Positions 9,274 to 17,870 of a stretch of DNA of 37,959 nt are shown piece after piece (position 1 is the first letter of the stretch; the number at the start of each line of letters is the position of its first letter). The position numbers were made by a program, and so were the translations under genes. The notes beneath the pieces are model-generated. The model searched no databases. It saw only the letters and a list, made by a program, of their open reading frames with translations, and was not told the origin of the DNA. Origin of the DNA: a virus; the IMG/VR virus record IMGVR_UViG_3300023112_000044, positions 1 through 37,959 of that record, one strand, 5' to 3'.

Positions 9274-10421
9274 ACAATCTGTAGGTCGTCATCGCCCAGG
9301 GTGGACTCATTCATCGCCAGGTCGATCGACACTGTAGCGATGCCATTGCGGTCGCCTGGGCTGACTCCCGTGTACTGCGCTTGCGGTGCCATGATCTTGA
9401 AACTGTTCCCGACATCCGATCCCACTGTGAACTTCATCATTCCCTCAGTGTTCGCATCGAGTCGCCCGAACCAGTCATGATTGCCCGTTCCCGTCACCAC
9501 TGTCATCTCGGGATCAATGGATCCTTGCACCTGTCGATTGACGATCTGCGTGGACACCACGCCGCTGGCGGTGTTCATGCTGCGCCTGACTTGTAGATCG
9601 TTGTTCGTGTTCACTTCGATGTTATCCACCACTGCGGCGAATCCGCCACCGACTGAGAACAATGCGCTGAGTAGCGGCTCTGGTGTCGTCGTCGGGTAGG
9701 CCACGCCATTCAGCAATGGGCCATTCGCCGTGGCGACTTTCGGGCCAGTGAATTCAAACATGGCTTGTACGGGCTGCCCGGTGGATGCCCTGAGCGTGAC
9801 ATTCCCACGGGCACCGATGATCCTGTGGCGCACGCCGTCATTCAGTAGATCGACCGAAGAGGATGGTGCCGAGGTAGTGGAGTATGTGCTGGTGGTGGAG
9901 TAAACGAATCCCACTGGCCCCGTGATGGTTCGACCTGATAGCGCCATCCCCGCCCCGGATGTGCCCCCCACGATATCCCCTGTGCCTGGATTCGATGCCC
10001 CTGTCGAGATGTAGATGTTGTCGCCATCAACGGCCAGAACCGTCTCCTCGAATGATCCCGATCCCGTGATGGTTTCGCCGACAACGAATGTCCCGGTGAC
10101 AGTGCCGCCAGCCAACAGGTCGCAAGTCGCCTTGGCGAAGCCGCAAGACTGGAGCGCCGGGCCGAACGGTGGAGCCACTGTGGCGGAGCCACTGCCCGCC
10201 AGTTCAGTCGTGTATGTGATACTCCCTGTTTTCACACCTGCGATGCTGGCTCGAGATCCTACCGAAGCCCGGAATGGATTCCGCTCGAACTGCTCGATGT
10301 CTGCGGTGAATCCAGTTTCAAAGATATTGAATGCAGCATCCGCAGCGACTGGAGTATTGACGGTCCCCTCGGTGCTTTCATGCTTGATCGCAACTTGCGT
10401 CTTCCTGGTAAGTAATGGCAC
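9264..10421 (-). CDS. Major tail tube protein
   Basis: A 385-residue protein in the tail-tube position, upstream of G/GT. The N terminus (MPLLTRKTQVAIKHESTEGT) and the end (GDRNGIATVSIDLAMNES) fit tail-tube subunits, with a beta-rich core and regularly spaced GTG/GSG turns. It is longer than a minimal tube subunit; residues 95-180 (GGTVTGTFVVGETITGSGS onward) look like an inserted surface domain. It starts at GTG 10421 behind GGAGGAGAT, overlapping the stop of the preceding gene by one base. It should be one of the most abundant virion proteins. Confidence 0.85.
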   Translation of the reverse strand: MPLLTRKTQVAIKHESTEGTVNTPVAADAAFNIFETGFTADIEQFERNPFRASVGSRASIAGVKTGSITYTTELAGSGSATVAPPFGPALQSCGFAKATCDLLAGGTVTGTFVVGETITGSGSFEETVLAVDGDNIYISTGASNPGTGDIVGGTSGAGMALSGRTITGPVGFVYSTTSTYSTTSAPSSSVDLLNDGVRHRIIGARGNVTLRASTGQPVQAMFEFTGPKVATANGPLLNGVAYPTTTPEPLLSALFSVGGGFAAVVDNIEVNTNNDLQVRRSMNTASGVVSTQIVNRQVQGSIDPEMTVVTGTGNHDWFGRLDANTEGMMKFTVGSDVGNSFKIMAPQAQYTGVSPGDRNGIATVSIDLAMNESTLGDDDLQIVCL

Positions 10422-10753
10422 TAGATCTCCTCCAATGTAATCCCCACGGAACTCTGCCCGCCAGATTGATGTGTGATCGTCAGGCTGTCCTGCGTGATCA
10501 TGTAACTTCCAGCCGAGCCGCCCGGCGGTGTCCAGGTGAGCGTGCCGCCACCATTGACCTGCCCGAACACCACGACCAATCCATCTACTTCCTCCTGCGT
10601 CAAACTGCGCCAGCCGATCTCGTAGCCCGTGCGATGTTTCTTCCCTGACGGATTACGATTCCGCCGGATCAACACGCCCGCCCCGTAGCTCGCAGCCATC
10701 CCGTACTGGTGGACCTCTCGAATGCTCTGCGGGTCAAGCGTCAATGTCGGCAT
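10421..10753 (-). CDS. Small tail protein, gpM-like domain
   Basis: A 110-residue protein between the tail terminator and the tube gene. Residues 40-80 read GYEIGWRSLTQEE...L...FG, then GGTLTWTPPGGS, the same pattern as the C-terminal domain of the 517-residue protein at 4391-5944. It is presumably a tail-completion or tip-related structural protein, but the position is unusual for an M protein. Stop and next start share a base (TAGTG). Confidence 0.65.
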   Translation of the reverse strand: MPTLTLDPQSIREVHQYGMAASYGAGVLIRRNRNPSGKKHRTGYEIGWRSLTQEEVDGLVVVFGQVNGGGTLTWTPPGGSAGSYMITQDSLTITHQSGGQSSVGITLEEI

Positions 10754-11223
10754 CAGTTCCTCGCCGTGTATGGATCCGTGATCGAATGCTGGTATCGGAT
10801 TCTGACGGAAACCGTGGCCCCGACATAGGGCTGAGATTCAGCCAGGCGGAATGGATGAATGGATTCAATCTCGCAAGTCCGGGCCAATCCGCCCCTTGTC
10901 GGATCCACCATGACGGCCTTCTCGACATCTGCGGCGAGGCTGTCCACCACCGTGGCGGTGGAGCCACTGACGACATCCTGGTCATGGACAGCGAACAGGT
11001 CGATCGTTATCGCCAATTCGCAGTCAGCCCGCTCGGTCGGTCCCTGGCTCTTCCGCTCGTCCTCGAAGTTGACCACGGCGGTCGGCACCTGCGCCACAGT
11101 CAACCCGCCCTGCATGAATCGTTGCACGCTCACCAGGGTATTCTCGTAACCATTGCCCGTGGTGATATCGCCCAGCGCCGTGGCGATGTTTGCGATGATC
11201 TGCTCCCTGACACTCGCTGGCAT
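10753..11223 (-). CDS. Probable tail terminator protein (gpU-like)
   Basis: A 156-residue protein in the usual place of a tail terminator: after the head-tail connectors and before the tube. It starts with an amphipathic helix (VREQIIANIATALGD), then strands with a conserved-looking RGGLA...EIESIHPF and a C-terminal VSVRIRYQH...DPY strand, as in minor tail U/terminator families. It would cap the tube once the tape-measure length is reached. The assignment rests on fold-like pattern and synteny. Confidence 0.68.
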   Translation of the reverse strand: MPASVREQIIANIATALGDITTGNGYENTLVSVQRFMQGGLTVAQVPTAVVNFEDERKSQGPTERADCELAITIDLFAVHDQDVVSGSTATVVDSLAADVEKAVMVDPTRGGLARTCEIESIHPFRLAESQPYVGATVSVRIRYQHSITDPYTARN

Positions 11224-11979
11224 TTATTTACTCCTCTTATTGATTCCCCATACCATGCTTTTCAGGGCTTTGGTAATTTCCTTGTCGTACCGCTCGAGGG
11301 TCTCACTCTTCATGGCTTTCCAGAGTTTGTAATATCGCAGCCCATCCTTTTTCATCTGTACTCGCTTGATCAGTAGCATCACCGGGAATGGCTTGGCTCC
11401 CGATTTCTTGTGCCTGGCCCAGAGGATCGTATACGACCCTTTGACCTGCCATTGGAAGTTGTAGGCGGTGCGCAATCCGCCCGGCTTCAGGATCTCGCCA
11501 ACGGTTCGCCATGACGGCTTCGCCCTGGGCTGGACTTCGCCCGCTCGGCGTTTCCTGGCATTGACATTCCCGGACAGCACGATGGGTATTCCCAGGTATG
11601 GCCCCTTCGCCTGGATCTTCTTCCCCTCCTCCATCGACTCTGCGGCCTCGCTCCGTGTTCCGATGTTGCCGCTGATCTGCTTCACTGATTTGACATGGCT
11701 GCTGCTGTGCCGCCGGGCTTTCGGCGGTGTCGGCGGGTGAACTTGCCAGATGAATGATCGGCCTATCGGTGGCATTTTCCCTGCGCTGGCAGCGCCTCGA
11801 GGGTTCGCCGATTTCTTCCCCCGGATGTTCGCTGGCGTTTTCTTCAAGAACTCCTTGCGGAATCCGCCGAGCGCCCTGGAGGTGCCATGCCACAATCCTC
11901 GAGCCATCACGGTCTCGCCAGTGGCCATCGCCTCCTGGAAGGATTTCAGGTTCTGTAGGTCTGGGAAGATGTCGATCAT
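11224..11979 (-). CDS. HK97 gp10/lambda Z-like connector or minor tail protein
   Basis: About 251 residues, strongly basic, with many Lys/Arg. It begins MIDIFPDLQNLKSFQEAM, has helical ends and a central segment with GRSFIWQVHPP and FPVMLLIKRVQMKKDGLRYY, near a gpZ/HK97 gp10-type neck protein. ATG 11979 overlaps the upstream stop as ATGA, which decides the start over a longer form. It would help join the completed tail to the head. It is longer than the usual gp10 (about 150-190), with an extra basic insert around residues 60-130. Confidence 0.6.
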   Translation of the reverse strand: MIDIFPDLQNLKSFQEAMATGETVMARGLWHGTSRALGGFRKEFLKKTPANIRGKKSANPRGAASAGKMPPIGRSFIWQVHPPTPPKARRHSSSHVKSVKQISGNIGTRSEAAESMEEGKKIQAKGPYLGIPIVLSGNVNARKRRAGEVQPRAKPSWRTVGEILKPGGLRTAYNFQWQVKGSYTILWARHKKSGAKPFPVMLLIKRVQMKKDGLRYYKLWKAMKSETLERYDKEITKALKSMVWGINKRSK

Positions 11980-12287
11980 TCCATCGCCCTGACTGTCCAG
12001 AGATTGGCATCGCTGTTCAGGAGCCGAACCACCCGGCATCGCACCTCGCCCTTGTATGGCTCGACCTTCACCAGCACCTCGTCGGTGCCAACATCCACGA
12101 TTGCGATCTTCCCCGATTCGCTCCCTCGAGGCAGGTAAATGTCCACAGGCTTCACGAGATTGTCCTGGAGGATCTTGGAAGTGGAGCGCACCACGACAGC
12201 GGTGATCACGACAGCATCGGCGGTGACTCCGCCAGGGTAGTAGGTGACCTGTTCCATCGCCTGATAGTTGAAGAAGTCCAATGGCAT
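11976..12287 (-). CDS. Probable head-tail connector, paralogous to the C terminus of the repeat protein
   Basis: A 103-residue beta-rich protein between the repeat protein and the gpZ-like gene. It contains MEQVTYYPGGVTADAVVITA near its N terminus and a late LLNSDANLWTVRA strand. The last 100 or so residues of the preceding 999-residue protein run TEAITYYPGGDLAAGKSIRA and end PGMVHLLAVR, an evident paralogue. Position suggests a neck or adaptor protein of the sort placed at the portal ring; no family is recognised with certainty. Confidence 0.6.
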   Translation of the reverse strand: MPLDFFNYQAMEQVTYYPGGVTADAVVITAVVVRSTSKILQDNLVKPVDIYLPRGSESGKIAIVDVGTDEVLVKVEPYKGEVRCRVVRLLNSDANLWTVRAME

Positions 12288-12290
12288 CGA

Positions 12291-15290
12291 TTACCTCACA
12301 GCCAACAGGTGAACCATGCCAGGGTCGTGGTCGATGATTTCGACGACACGCACCCGCTCTGCTGCTTTCCCATCGGTCACGACTATATCGGCGAGATCTT
12401 GCCCGGCGTTAACGGTGGACACCCCGAGAACTGCATCGGTAACAATCCAGAGTTCGACATCAACGGTCAGCGATCCAGCCTCCATCGTATAGGCGATGAT
12501 CTCCGGCTCGGTGCGCTGTACGATTGCCCGGATGGATTTCCCTGCGGCCAGGTCTCCGCCTGGGTAGTAGGTGATCGCCTCGGTCAACACCTCGATCGCC
12601 ATCATCGCTTTCGCTCCGGCCTTGATGAATGGTTCAGATTCCGTGATCGACACGGCGGTGGTGGCTGTTCCGGATCCTGTCCCCGAGACCGTCACGAGCA
12701 GCCCGATGACCATCGACGAAGTAGCGGCGGCGGAACCGACTGGAGCGAGGCGCAGGGATGCCGACCTCGAGACCGCTGACGAAGCCAGGCCGCTCGCTGC
12801 GACTGTCACTGACAAATTACGGGTGACCGTGGCGGTCGCCGCCGCTGTTCCAGATCCAGCAGATGCCGCCGATAGGGTCGCCTCTTGCCCGGTCGAGATG
12901 CTGATGGTGGCGGTCCCGGCTGCTGCTGCTGCTGCGAGCAGTGTGGCCGCTCGAGTGGCTGCGCCTGTGGCGGTAGCGAGTCCTGTGGCGGTCGCTGACA
13001 GCGTGACCTGGCTGGTGGACTCGAGGGCGGCGGTCGAGGTTCCCGAGCCTGTGGCGGCGATGGCGAGCGTGACATCAGTGGTCGTGGATATCGCAGCGGT
13101 CGATGCCCCTGATCCTGTGGCTGTCGCCGACAGCGTGCGAGTCGTAGCGGCTGCAATGGCGGCGGTCGATCCCGCTGCGCCTGTGGCTGTCACCGCCAAT
13201 GTGACATCAGTGGTCGTGGATATCGCAGCGGTCGATGCCCCTGATCCTGTGGCGGATGCGGTCAGTCCTCGATCAGCAGTGGATGCGATGGATGTAGCCG
13301 TCGAACCGGATCCAGTGGAGGCGGCGAGGAGCGAGGCGGAGCGGGCCAGGATTGTCGTGGCGATCGATGCGCCTGTGGCGGCTGCGGCGAGCGGGACATC
13401 CGTGGTCGTGACGATGGCGGCGGTCGACGATCCAGAGCCTGTGGCATTAGCGGCCAGGGCGACATCGGTGGATGCCGTAATCGATACAGTCGATGATCCC
13501 GCTCCCGTGGCGGTGGCGGCCAGGGTTCGATCCGCAATGGCTGCGATGGCCGTGGTCGACGATCCCGAACCTGCTGCGGCTGCGGCGAGTGTGACATCGG
13601 TGGTCGTAACGATGGCGGCGCTGGTAGCTCCGGAGCCTGTGGCGACTGCTGCAAGCGTTCGAGGTTGTCCGGCGGCGATGGCAGTGGTCGACGATCCCGA
13701 ACCTGTGACAGCGCAAGCCAGGGCGACATCGGTGGAGGCGGCGATGGCCGTGGTCGAGGATCCTGCACCTGTGGCAGCGATGGCGAGCGTGACATCCGTG
13801 GTGGTGACGATGGCGGTGGTCGAGGATCCTGCACCTGTGGCAGTCGCTGCGAGGGCAACATCTGCGGCGGCGGCGATAGCGGTAGTCGAGGATGCCGAGC
13901 CTGTGGCTGTAGCGGCGAGCGTGACATCCGCAGCGGCTGCGATGGCCGTGGTCGAGGATCCCGAACCTGTGGCACTGGCGGCCAGTGCGACATCCGCAGT
14001 GGCGGCGATGGATACGGTCGATTCGCCCGAACCCGTGGCGGATGCGGCGAGATCCTGAACTGCCGAGGCCGTGTGCGCCACCGTAGCGCCGCCGGAGCCT
14101 GTGGCCTGACCCGATACACTCACGGATTGCGCTGCTGTCAGGGCGGCAGTGGTGGCCCCGGATCCAGTGGCTTCGGAAGCGATTGCCCTGTCCTGCACGG
14201 CTGCGATGGCAGTGGTCGAGGAGGCCGAGCCAGTGGCGGTGGCGGCCAGGGTGACCGTGGTGGCGGCGGCGAGGGCGGCAGTCGATTCCCCTGCACCTGC
14301 GGCGGCGGCGGCCAGGGTGACAGTGGTGGCGGCGGCGATCGCCGTGGTCGAGGTTGCTGCGCCCGTGGCTGTAGCGGCGAGCGTGACATCCGCAGCGGCT
14401 GCGATGGCCGTGGTGGATGATCCTGCGCCAGTGGCGGTGGCGGCCAGGGTTCGATTGGTTCCCGTCGATGCTTCCTTAAGGGCGATCCATAACGCCGCCA
14501 TTCGGTCATTGCTGCCAGTGCCATCGTGTGCCCAGGTCAATGCGGTATTGTCTATCGCAGTATCGGCTGCGGAGAAATTCGCAAACTCCTGATAAACGGA
14601 TGAGATGGATGCCCTGTTACCAATCAGATTGTCAACGAGCGAACCGTTTTCATGGAGACACTGTGACCATCCCGATGGCCGGGTAGCCATTGTATCCCAG
14701 TCGTTTACGAAGGCGTGGCCATACGCTAAGACGCTGACGGCTCCATCGTAGATCGTTGATGACCAGTTTGTGGAACTGGCTCCGGTGCCCCATACGATCT
14801 GGTCGCTGCCGTCGATGAAGTTTGCGGTGTCGTTGGCGACTGCCATCCCTGTTACGAGTGCAGTGGTGTCGATACCAGTGCTACCCCGGAGCAAGTAGGC
14901 ATACATGCTGATTCGGTCGTTGCCGCCATTTTGGAAGGTGACACCGATCTGGACTTCGCCTGACCCATTCAACTCTGTTGAAGTGATCGGGAGATAATAG
15001 AGGTACAGGTATCTGCGATTCTGCGGCTTATAAACGCCATCGACTGGATCACCATTATCATCGACGGCTCCGCCGGGTAGCGGTACACCAGTGGGATCGC
15101 TGGCTGATGCATTGCTATCTGTCGTCACGATAATCGTTCCTGCCTCAGCAGGTCTTCCTCCACGGTTTGACCCGAACAAGACCAGCAGATCTCCCGCAGT
15201 TGCGGCCCGGATTAACGCTGGCAGCGTGTTCGTTCTCAGAGAATGGAATGGAACATCCCCGGCGGCAGGAGCGATGATCGAGATTGCCAT
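12291..15290 (-). CDS. Giant 22-residue-repeat structural protein with connector-like C-terminal domain
   Basis: 999 residues in three parts. Residues 1-280 form a beta-rich domain ending in DRMAALWIALKE. Residues 281-883 are about 27 imperfect copies of a 22-residue unit, consensus near TLAATATGSGSSTTAIAAATDV, almost entirely Ala, Thr, Ser and Gly. Residues 884-999 are a folded domain paralogous to the next gene's product (shared TYYPGG and C-terminal strand). It lies between the capsid and neck genes and its ATG overlaps the previous stop (TGATG). A neck- or capsid-attached filament, whisker or glycosylated fibre is a reasonable guess: the C-terminal domain would anchor it and the repeat would project the N-terminal head. 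No known family is recognised. Confidence 0.8.
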   Translation of the reverse strand: MAISIIAPAAGDVPFHSLRTNTLPALIRAATAGDLLVLFGSNRGGRPAEAGTIIVTTDSNASASDPTGVPLPGGAVDDNGDPVDGVYKPQNRRYLYLYYLPITSTELNGSGEVQIGVTFQNGGNDRISMYAYLLRGSTGIDTTALVTGMAVANDTANFIDGSDQIVWGTGASSTNWSSTIYDGAVSVLAYGHAFVNDWDTMATRPSGWSQCLHENGSLVDNLIGNRASISSVYQEFANFSAADTAIDNTALTWAHDGTGSNDRMAALWIALKEASTGTNRTLAATATGAGSSTTAIAAAADVTLAATATGAATSTTAIAAATTVTLAAAAAGAGESTAALAAATTVTLAATATGSASSTTAIAAVQDRAIASEATGSGATTAALTAAQSVSVSGQATGSGGATVAHTASAVQDLAASATGSGESTVSIAATADVALAASATGSGSSTTAIAAAADVTLAATATGSASSTTAIAAAADVALAATATGAGSSTTAIVTTTDVTLAIAATGAGSSTTAIAASTDVALACAVTGSGSSTTAIAAGQPRTLAAVATGSGATSAAIVTTTDVTLAAAAAGSGSSTTAIAAIADRTLAATATGAGSSTVSITASTDVALAANATGSGSSTAAIVTTTDVPLAAAATGASIATTILARSASLLAASTGSGSTATSIASTADRGLTASATGSGASTAAISTTTDVTLAVTATGAAGSTAAIAAATTRTLSATATGSGASTAAISTTTDVTLAIAATGSGTSTAALESTSQVTLSATATGLATATGAATRAATLLAAAAAAGTATISISTGQEATLSAASAGSGTAAATATVTRNLSVTVAASGLASSAVSRSASLRLAPVGSAAATSSMVIGLLVTVSGTGSGTATTAVSITESEPFIKAGAKAMMAIEVLTEAITYYPGGDLAAGKSIRAIVQRTEPEIIAYTMEAGSLTVDVELWIVTDAVLGVSTVNAGQDLADIVVTDGKAAERVRVVEIIDHDPGMVHLLAVR
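12642..14450 (-). repeat. Tandem 66-bp coding repeat array, about 27 copies
   Basis: Imperfect tandem units of 66 bp encode the 22-residue repeat. In plus-strand orientation, versions of GTGGCGGCGAGCGTGACATC and GCGGCGATGGCGGTGGTCGA recur throughout. The copies vary most in the segment encoding the AAATDV end. The low-complexity codons leave several other frames open as well. Confidence 0.9.
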
Positions 15291-16360
15291 CAGTATGTGA
15301 TTTCTAGTTCAATGGTGATGGTCCCGGCCTTGTATGCGTGAGCGACGAAGATGTCCACCGATCCGCTGATGGCCCCGGAAGAAGGAGTCACCCAAGATGT
15401 GAAGGTGTCGGCAATAGCACTGTCGAGATTGATGTCGGATGTGAATGCCTTTGATTTCGACACTCGTGGATCAGTCGAGACATATGGATGCCCTGTCGGC
15501 AAACTGGATTCAATGCCCATCGAATGGGCCAGCCACCCCTCGATCTTCTGCCGTTGCGAGGTACTCCACACCCTGTCAGCGATGATGATCCGAGAGATCG
15601 AATGCGAGTCAGTGTTCCATGAGTCGTTCTTCCGCTCTGCACACAGGTAGTCGAATGAGATGTTGTTGTTCGGTGCGCCGCTGATTGATTCCGATGTGCC
15701 GTCAATCCACAGCAGAACAGCATCGGATGTGGACTTCGTGAGCGTCACGATTTCACCATTCCCGACAGCGGTGCTTGAGCGGGCGGAATCTTGAAGGTCA
15801 TCCCGGATCCTGAATCCTCCGGCTTGATTCCCTAGTCGAGTGCATTTGGTTCCAGATCCAGAATCGCCGCCAATGATGGGGCCATTCGATGAACTGAATC
15901 CATCGACGGCAATGGCAACCGAGAACGGATCACCGCTGGCAAAGTCGAGAGGATCGCCGAGGGCAACTCGGTCTTCATCGGCTGCTCTGAATTGAACTGC
16001 AGGATACCCGGTGATGTTCGCCCCAGCATCTTCCCACACTGGAGTTGCTCCTGAAGGTGCAGTGCCGTCATTCCCTTCGCCGGAGGAGTCCTGCCAGAAC
16101 GAGAACGCTGTACCGTCTGCGAGACCTTTGATGGAAGCAGCATCGTAGTCGGCGACGACTCCCATCGTCGGGATGTACTTACTATCCTTGGATGACGCAG
16201 CGTCGATGTTGAAGGCGAAATACCCGGCAGCCACGGACTTCTTCGCTCGTACCTTGCTGATTGTCGTAGACGGACCGAAACCCATTCGAGCCGCCGGACT
16301 CATCCCACCTTCGGCGATAGAATCACCCGGAAGTATGATGGAGATTGTACGCCGTGCCAT
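15290..16360 (-). CDS. LamG/concanavalin-like structural protein
   Basis: A 356-residue protein. Residues 65-290 show a LamG-like sandwich signature: VADYDAASI, FSFWQDSSGEGNDGTA, GYPAVQFRAADEDRV, and the end ISRIIIADRVWS, QKIEGWLAHSMG and LPTGHPY, familiar from laminin G-like domains of phage and bacterial surface proteins. Residues 1-60 and 300-356 are separate beta segments. It sits in the head block next to a fibre-like gene and the repeat protein, so a carbohydrate-binding head decoration is inferred. It follows an intergenic hairpin (16383-16415) and has AGGTGG upstream of its ATG. Confidence 0.7.
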   Translation of the reverse strand: MARRTISIILPGDSIAEGGMSPAARMGFGPSTTISKVRAKKSVAAGYFAFNIDAASSKDSKYIPTMGVVADYDAASIKGLADGTAFSFWQDSSGEGNDGTAPSGATPVWEDAGANITGYPAVQFRAADEDRVALGDPLDFASGDPFSVAIAVDGFSSSNGPIIGGDSGSGTKCTRLGNQAGGFRIRDDLQDSARSSTAVGNGEIVTLTKSTSDAVLLWIDGTSESISGAPNNNISFDYLCAERKNDSWNTDSHSISRIIIADRVWSTSQRQKIEGWLAHSMGIESSLPTGHPYVSTDPRVSKSKAFTSDINLDSAIADTFTSWVTPSSGAISGSVDIFVAHAYKAGTITIELEITY

Positions 16361-16382
16361 GTCGCCACCTAACTATAATCGA

Positions 16383-16415
16383 GGGCCGCTCCATCGACAT
16401 TGGATGAAGCGACCC
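16383..16415 (-). terminator. Intergenic stem-loop, possible attenuator or processing site
   Basis: A 13-bp stem with a 7-base loop (arms 16383-16395 and 16403-16415) lies between the 161-residue gene and the LamG-like gene. Read as minus-strand RNA all 13 positions pair, two as G-U wobbles; read as plus-strand RNA those two become mismatches. This favours a structure in the minus-strand transcript. There is no long U tract, so partial termination or mRNA protection is as likely as full termination. Confidence 0.6.
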
Positions 16416-16441
16416 CCGGAAGCACGAAGATGGATGGCTAG

Positions 16442-16927
16442 TTACTTCAGCGTAATGTCAATGTCTGCTGCTGCGATCGTTACCGTGTCGCCGTTCGTCA
16501 CTGGCTTCGCAACGGTCAGCGCCCCGTACATGAACATCGCATTGCTGGCACCGCTTCCAAAGTGAAGACCGAAGTGGGTGATGTTGCTCGACCCGTTCCA
16601 ATCCCCCGAGGCTGTCCATGAGATCTGTGCGCTGTTGGACATCACTGTGCCGAGTGCAGTATCGGTCGAGGTGGATTCCGTCCCGGCGGTGAACGCCACG
16701 AGTTTCCTCGAGTACCCGGTGCCGCTCGTCGACACCTCATTGGTCAGCACTCCATTCTCGCCTGGCGATGCGGTGTGATGCAGGGAGATGTACACGCCCT
16801 GGTTCGCTCCGCCAGTATCGGATGGGGTGAATGCCGTGGATCCACCGAACCCATCAGCCTTGAGCGTTACGCCCTTCAGCACATAGGACAGGAGTTGAAC
16901 CTCGCCCTCGTTCGTGAACTGAGACAA
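16442..16927 (-). CDS. Fibre-like or decoration structural protein
   Basis: A 161-residue beta-rich protein directly after the major capsid gene. The pattern of YSRKLVAF, then SWTASGDWNGSSNITHFGLHF, then NAMFMYGALTVAKPVTNGD resembles the small phage tail-fibre or surface proteins in which each subunit ends in a 'yG.L......v..GD' strand. Start is TTG 16927, supported by an excellent ribosome site (AAGGGGGTGATC) just upstream and by no in-frame ATG nearby. Head decoration is inferred from the neighbours; tail fibre is the alternative. Confidence 0.65.
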   Translation of the reverse strand: MSQFTNEGEVQLLSYVLKGVTLKADGFGGSTAFTPSDTGGANQGVYISLHHTASPGENGVLTNEVSTSGTGYSRKLVAFTAGTESTSTDTALGTVMSNSAQISWTASGDWNGSSNITHFGLHFGSGASNAMFMYGALTVAKPVTNGDTVTIAAADIDITLK

Positions 16928-16939
16928 CGATCACCCCCT

Positions 16940-17860
16940 TTATGCGAATGTGTTTTTCACTGCGTACTGCCACACGCCATTACCGACAGCGCACGATTTG
17001 CTGATCCCGTACTGGTGTGCATCGTTCTGGAATGCGAAGTCGGAACCCTCCGCCAGGGCTTCGATCTGCGGTGCGTTCTCCTCCTGGAGGATGTACGGCT
17101 TGATCGAGGAATCGCTGCGGTAAGCGTAGTAGGTCGAGGATCCTGCGAGGCGTGGATTGACAGCCAGGCGCATCTGATATCCCGACAGGTTCGCCACGCT
17201 GTTCGTGCGTGTTCCGCCACCATCGGTGATGATCTGATCATTCAATGCCCGCTGTGCCACGCCGTACAGGCCAGTCGGCACCACCACGGTCAGCGCCTCG
17301 AGTCCGTCATTCATCGGCTCGCCTCCGGCATCTTTGAATCCCAGCATCGCCTCGAGAGTACCGAAGATGGATGACTCAAATTCTGCGGTGGTCGGCGCTG
17401 CTGGCGAGGCTGCCGCTGGTGCCAGGGCGTTGTCATTCGACGCTACCCCATCATGGTTCAAGCCATAGAAGGCCACCCCATCATAGGTGTCGGAGTTCGC
17501 CACGATGGTGTCGGTCAGGAGTTTCGCCCAGTGCTGTTGACTGCGTGCGGCGAGTTCGTTGATGCGCAATTGAATCTGACCAGTGGAGTCCCTGCGGAGT
17601 TCCGCACGGCTCACCTCGAGGCTCGCCTCGAAGCGCTGATTGCGGACAACCTGAGAACGCACATCCAGGCGATTCGCCTGGCGGCCACCCAACCATTCCC
17701 GCATGGCTGGCAGTTCGGCCAACCATCGATAGGTCTCGGATTCTTGGTCTGAAGAAATCGACATTCCGATGTCAGAAACCCATGCTGGCGGCTGCGCCTC
17801 CTCGAGGGCCAGAAACAGGCGACCGATGATCGATCGTGAAGAGAGATCTGCGAGTCCCAT
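16940..17860 (-). CDS. Major capsid protein, Mu gpT type
   Basis: A 306-residue HK97-fold major head subunit of the Mu gpT family. The evidence is the N-terminal helix, then YRWLAELPAMREWLGGRQ, VVRNQRFEASLEVSRAELRRDSTG, and a C-terminal half with a VVVPTGLYGVAQRAL strand-turn-helix, a pattern typical of gpT. Length matches the family (about 300). An AAGGGG ribosome site precedes ATG 17860. It follows protease/scaffold and decoration genes in the standard head order. The Mu-type capsid combined with a lambda-type portal and a siphovirus tail shows a mosaic head. Confidence 0.9.
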   Translation of the reverse strand: MGLADLSSRSIIGRLFLALEEAQPPAWVSDIGMSISSDQESETYRWLAELPAMREWLGGRQANRLDVRSQVVRNQRFEASLEVSRAELRRDSTGQIQLRINELAARSQQHWAKLLTDTIVANSDTYDGVAFYGLNHDGVASNDNALAPAAASPAAPTTAEFESSIFGTLEAMLGFKDAGGEPMNDGLEALTVVVPTGLYGVAQRALNDQIITDGGGTRTNSVANLSGYQMRLAVNPRLAGSSTYYAYRSDSSIKPYILQEENAPQIEALAEGSDFAFQNDAHQYGISKSCAVGNGVWQYAVKNTFA

Positions 17861-17870
17861 GAATAACCCC

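Noticed and set aside
11754-12779. 341-codon plus-strand open frame
   Set aside because: Antisense to three clear structural genes with ATGA-type overlaps.
12571-14058. 495-codon plus-strand open frame
   Set aside because: Antisense to the Ala/Thr/Ser repeat gene; its openness follows from the repeat period and it lacks a ribosome site.
12642-14450. CRISPR-like or satellite repeat array
   Set aside because: The units are 66 bp, contiguous, without spacers and in frame within a coding sequence.
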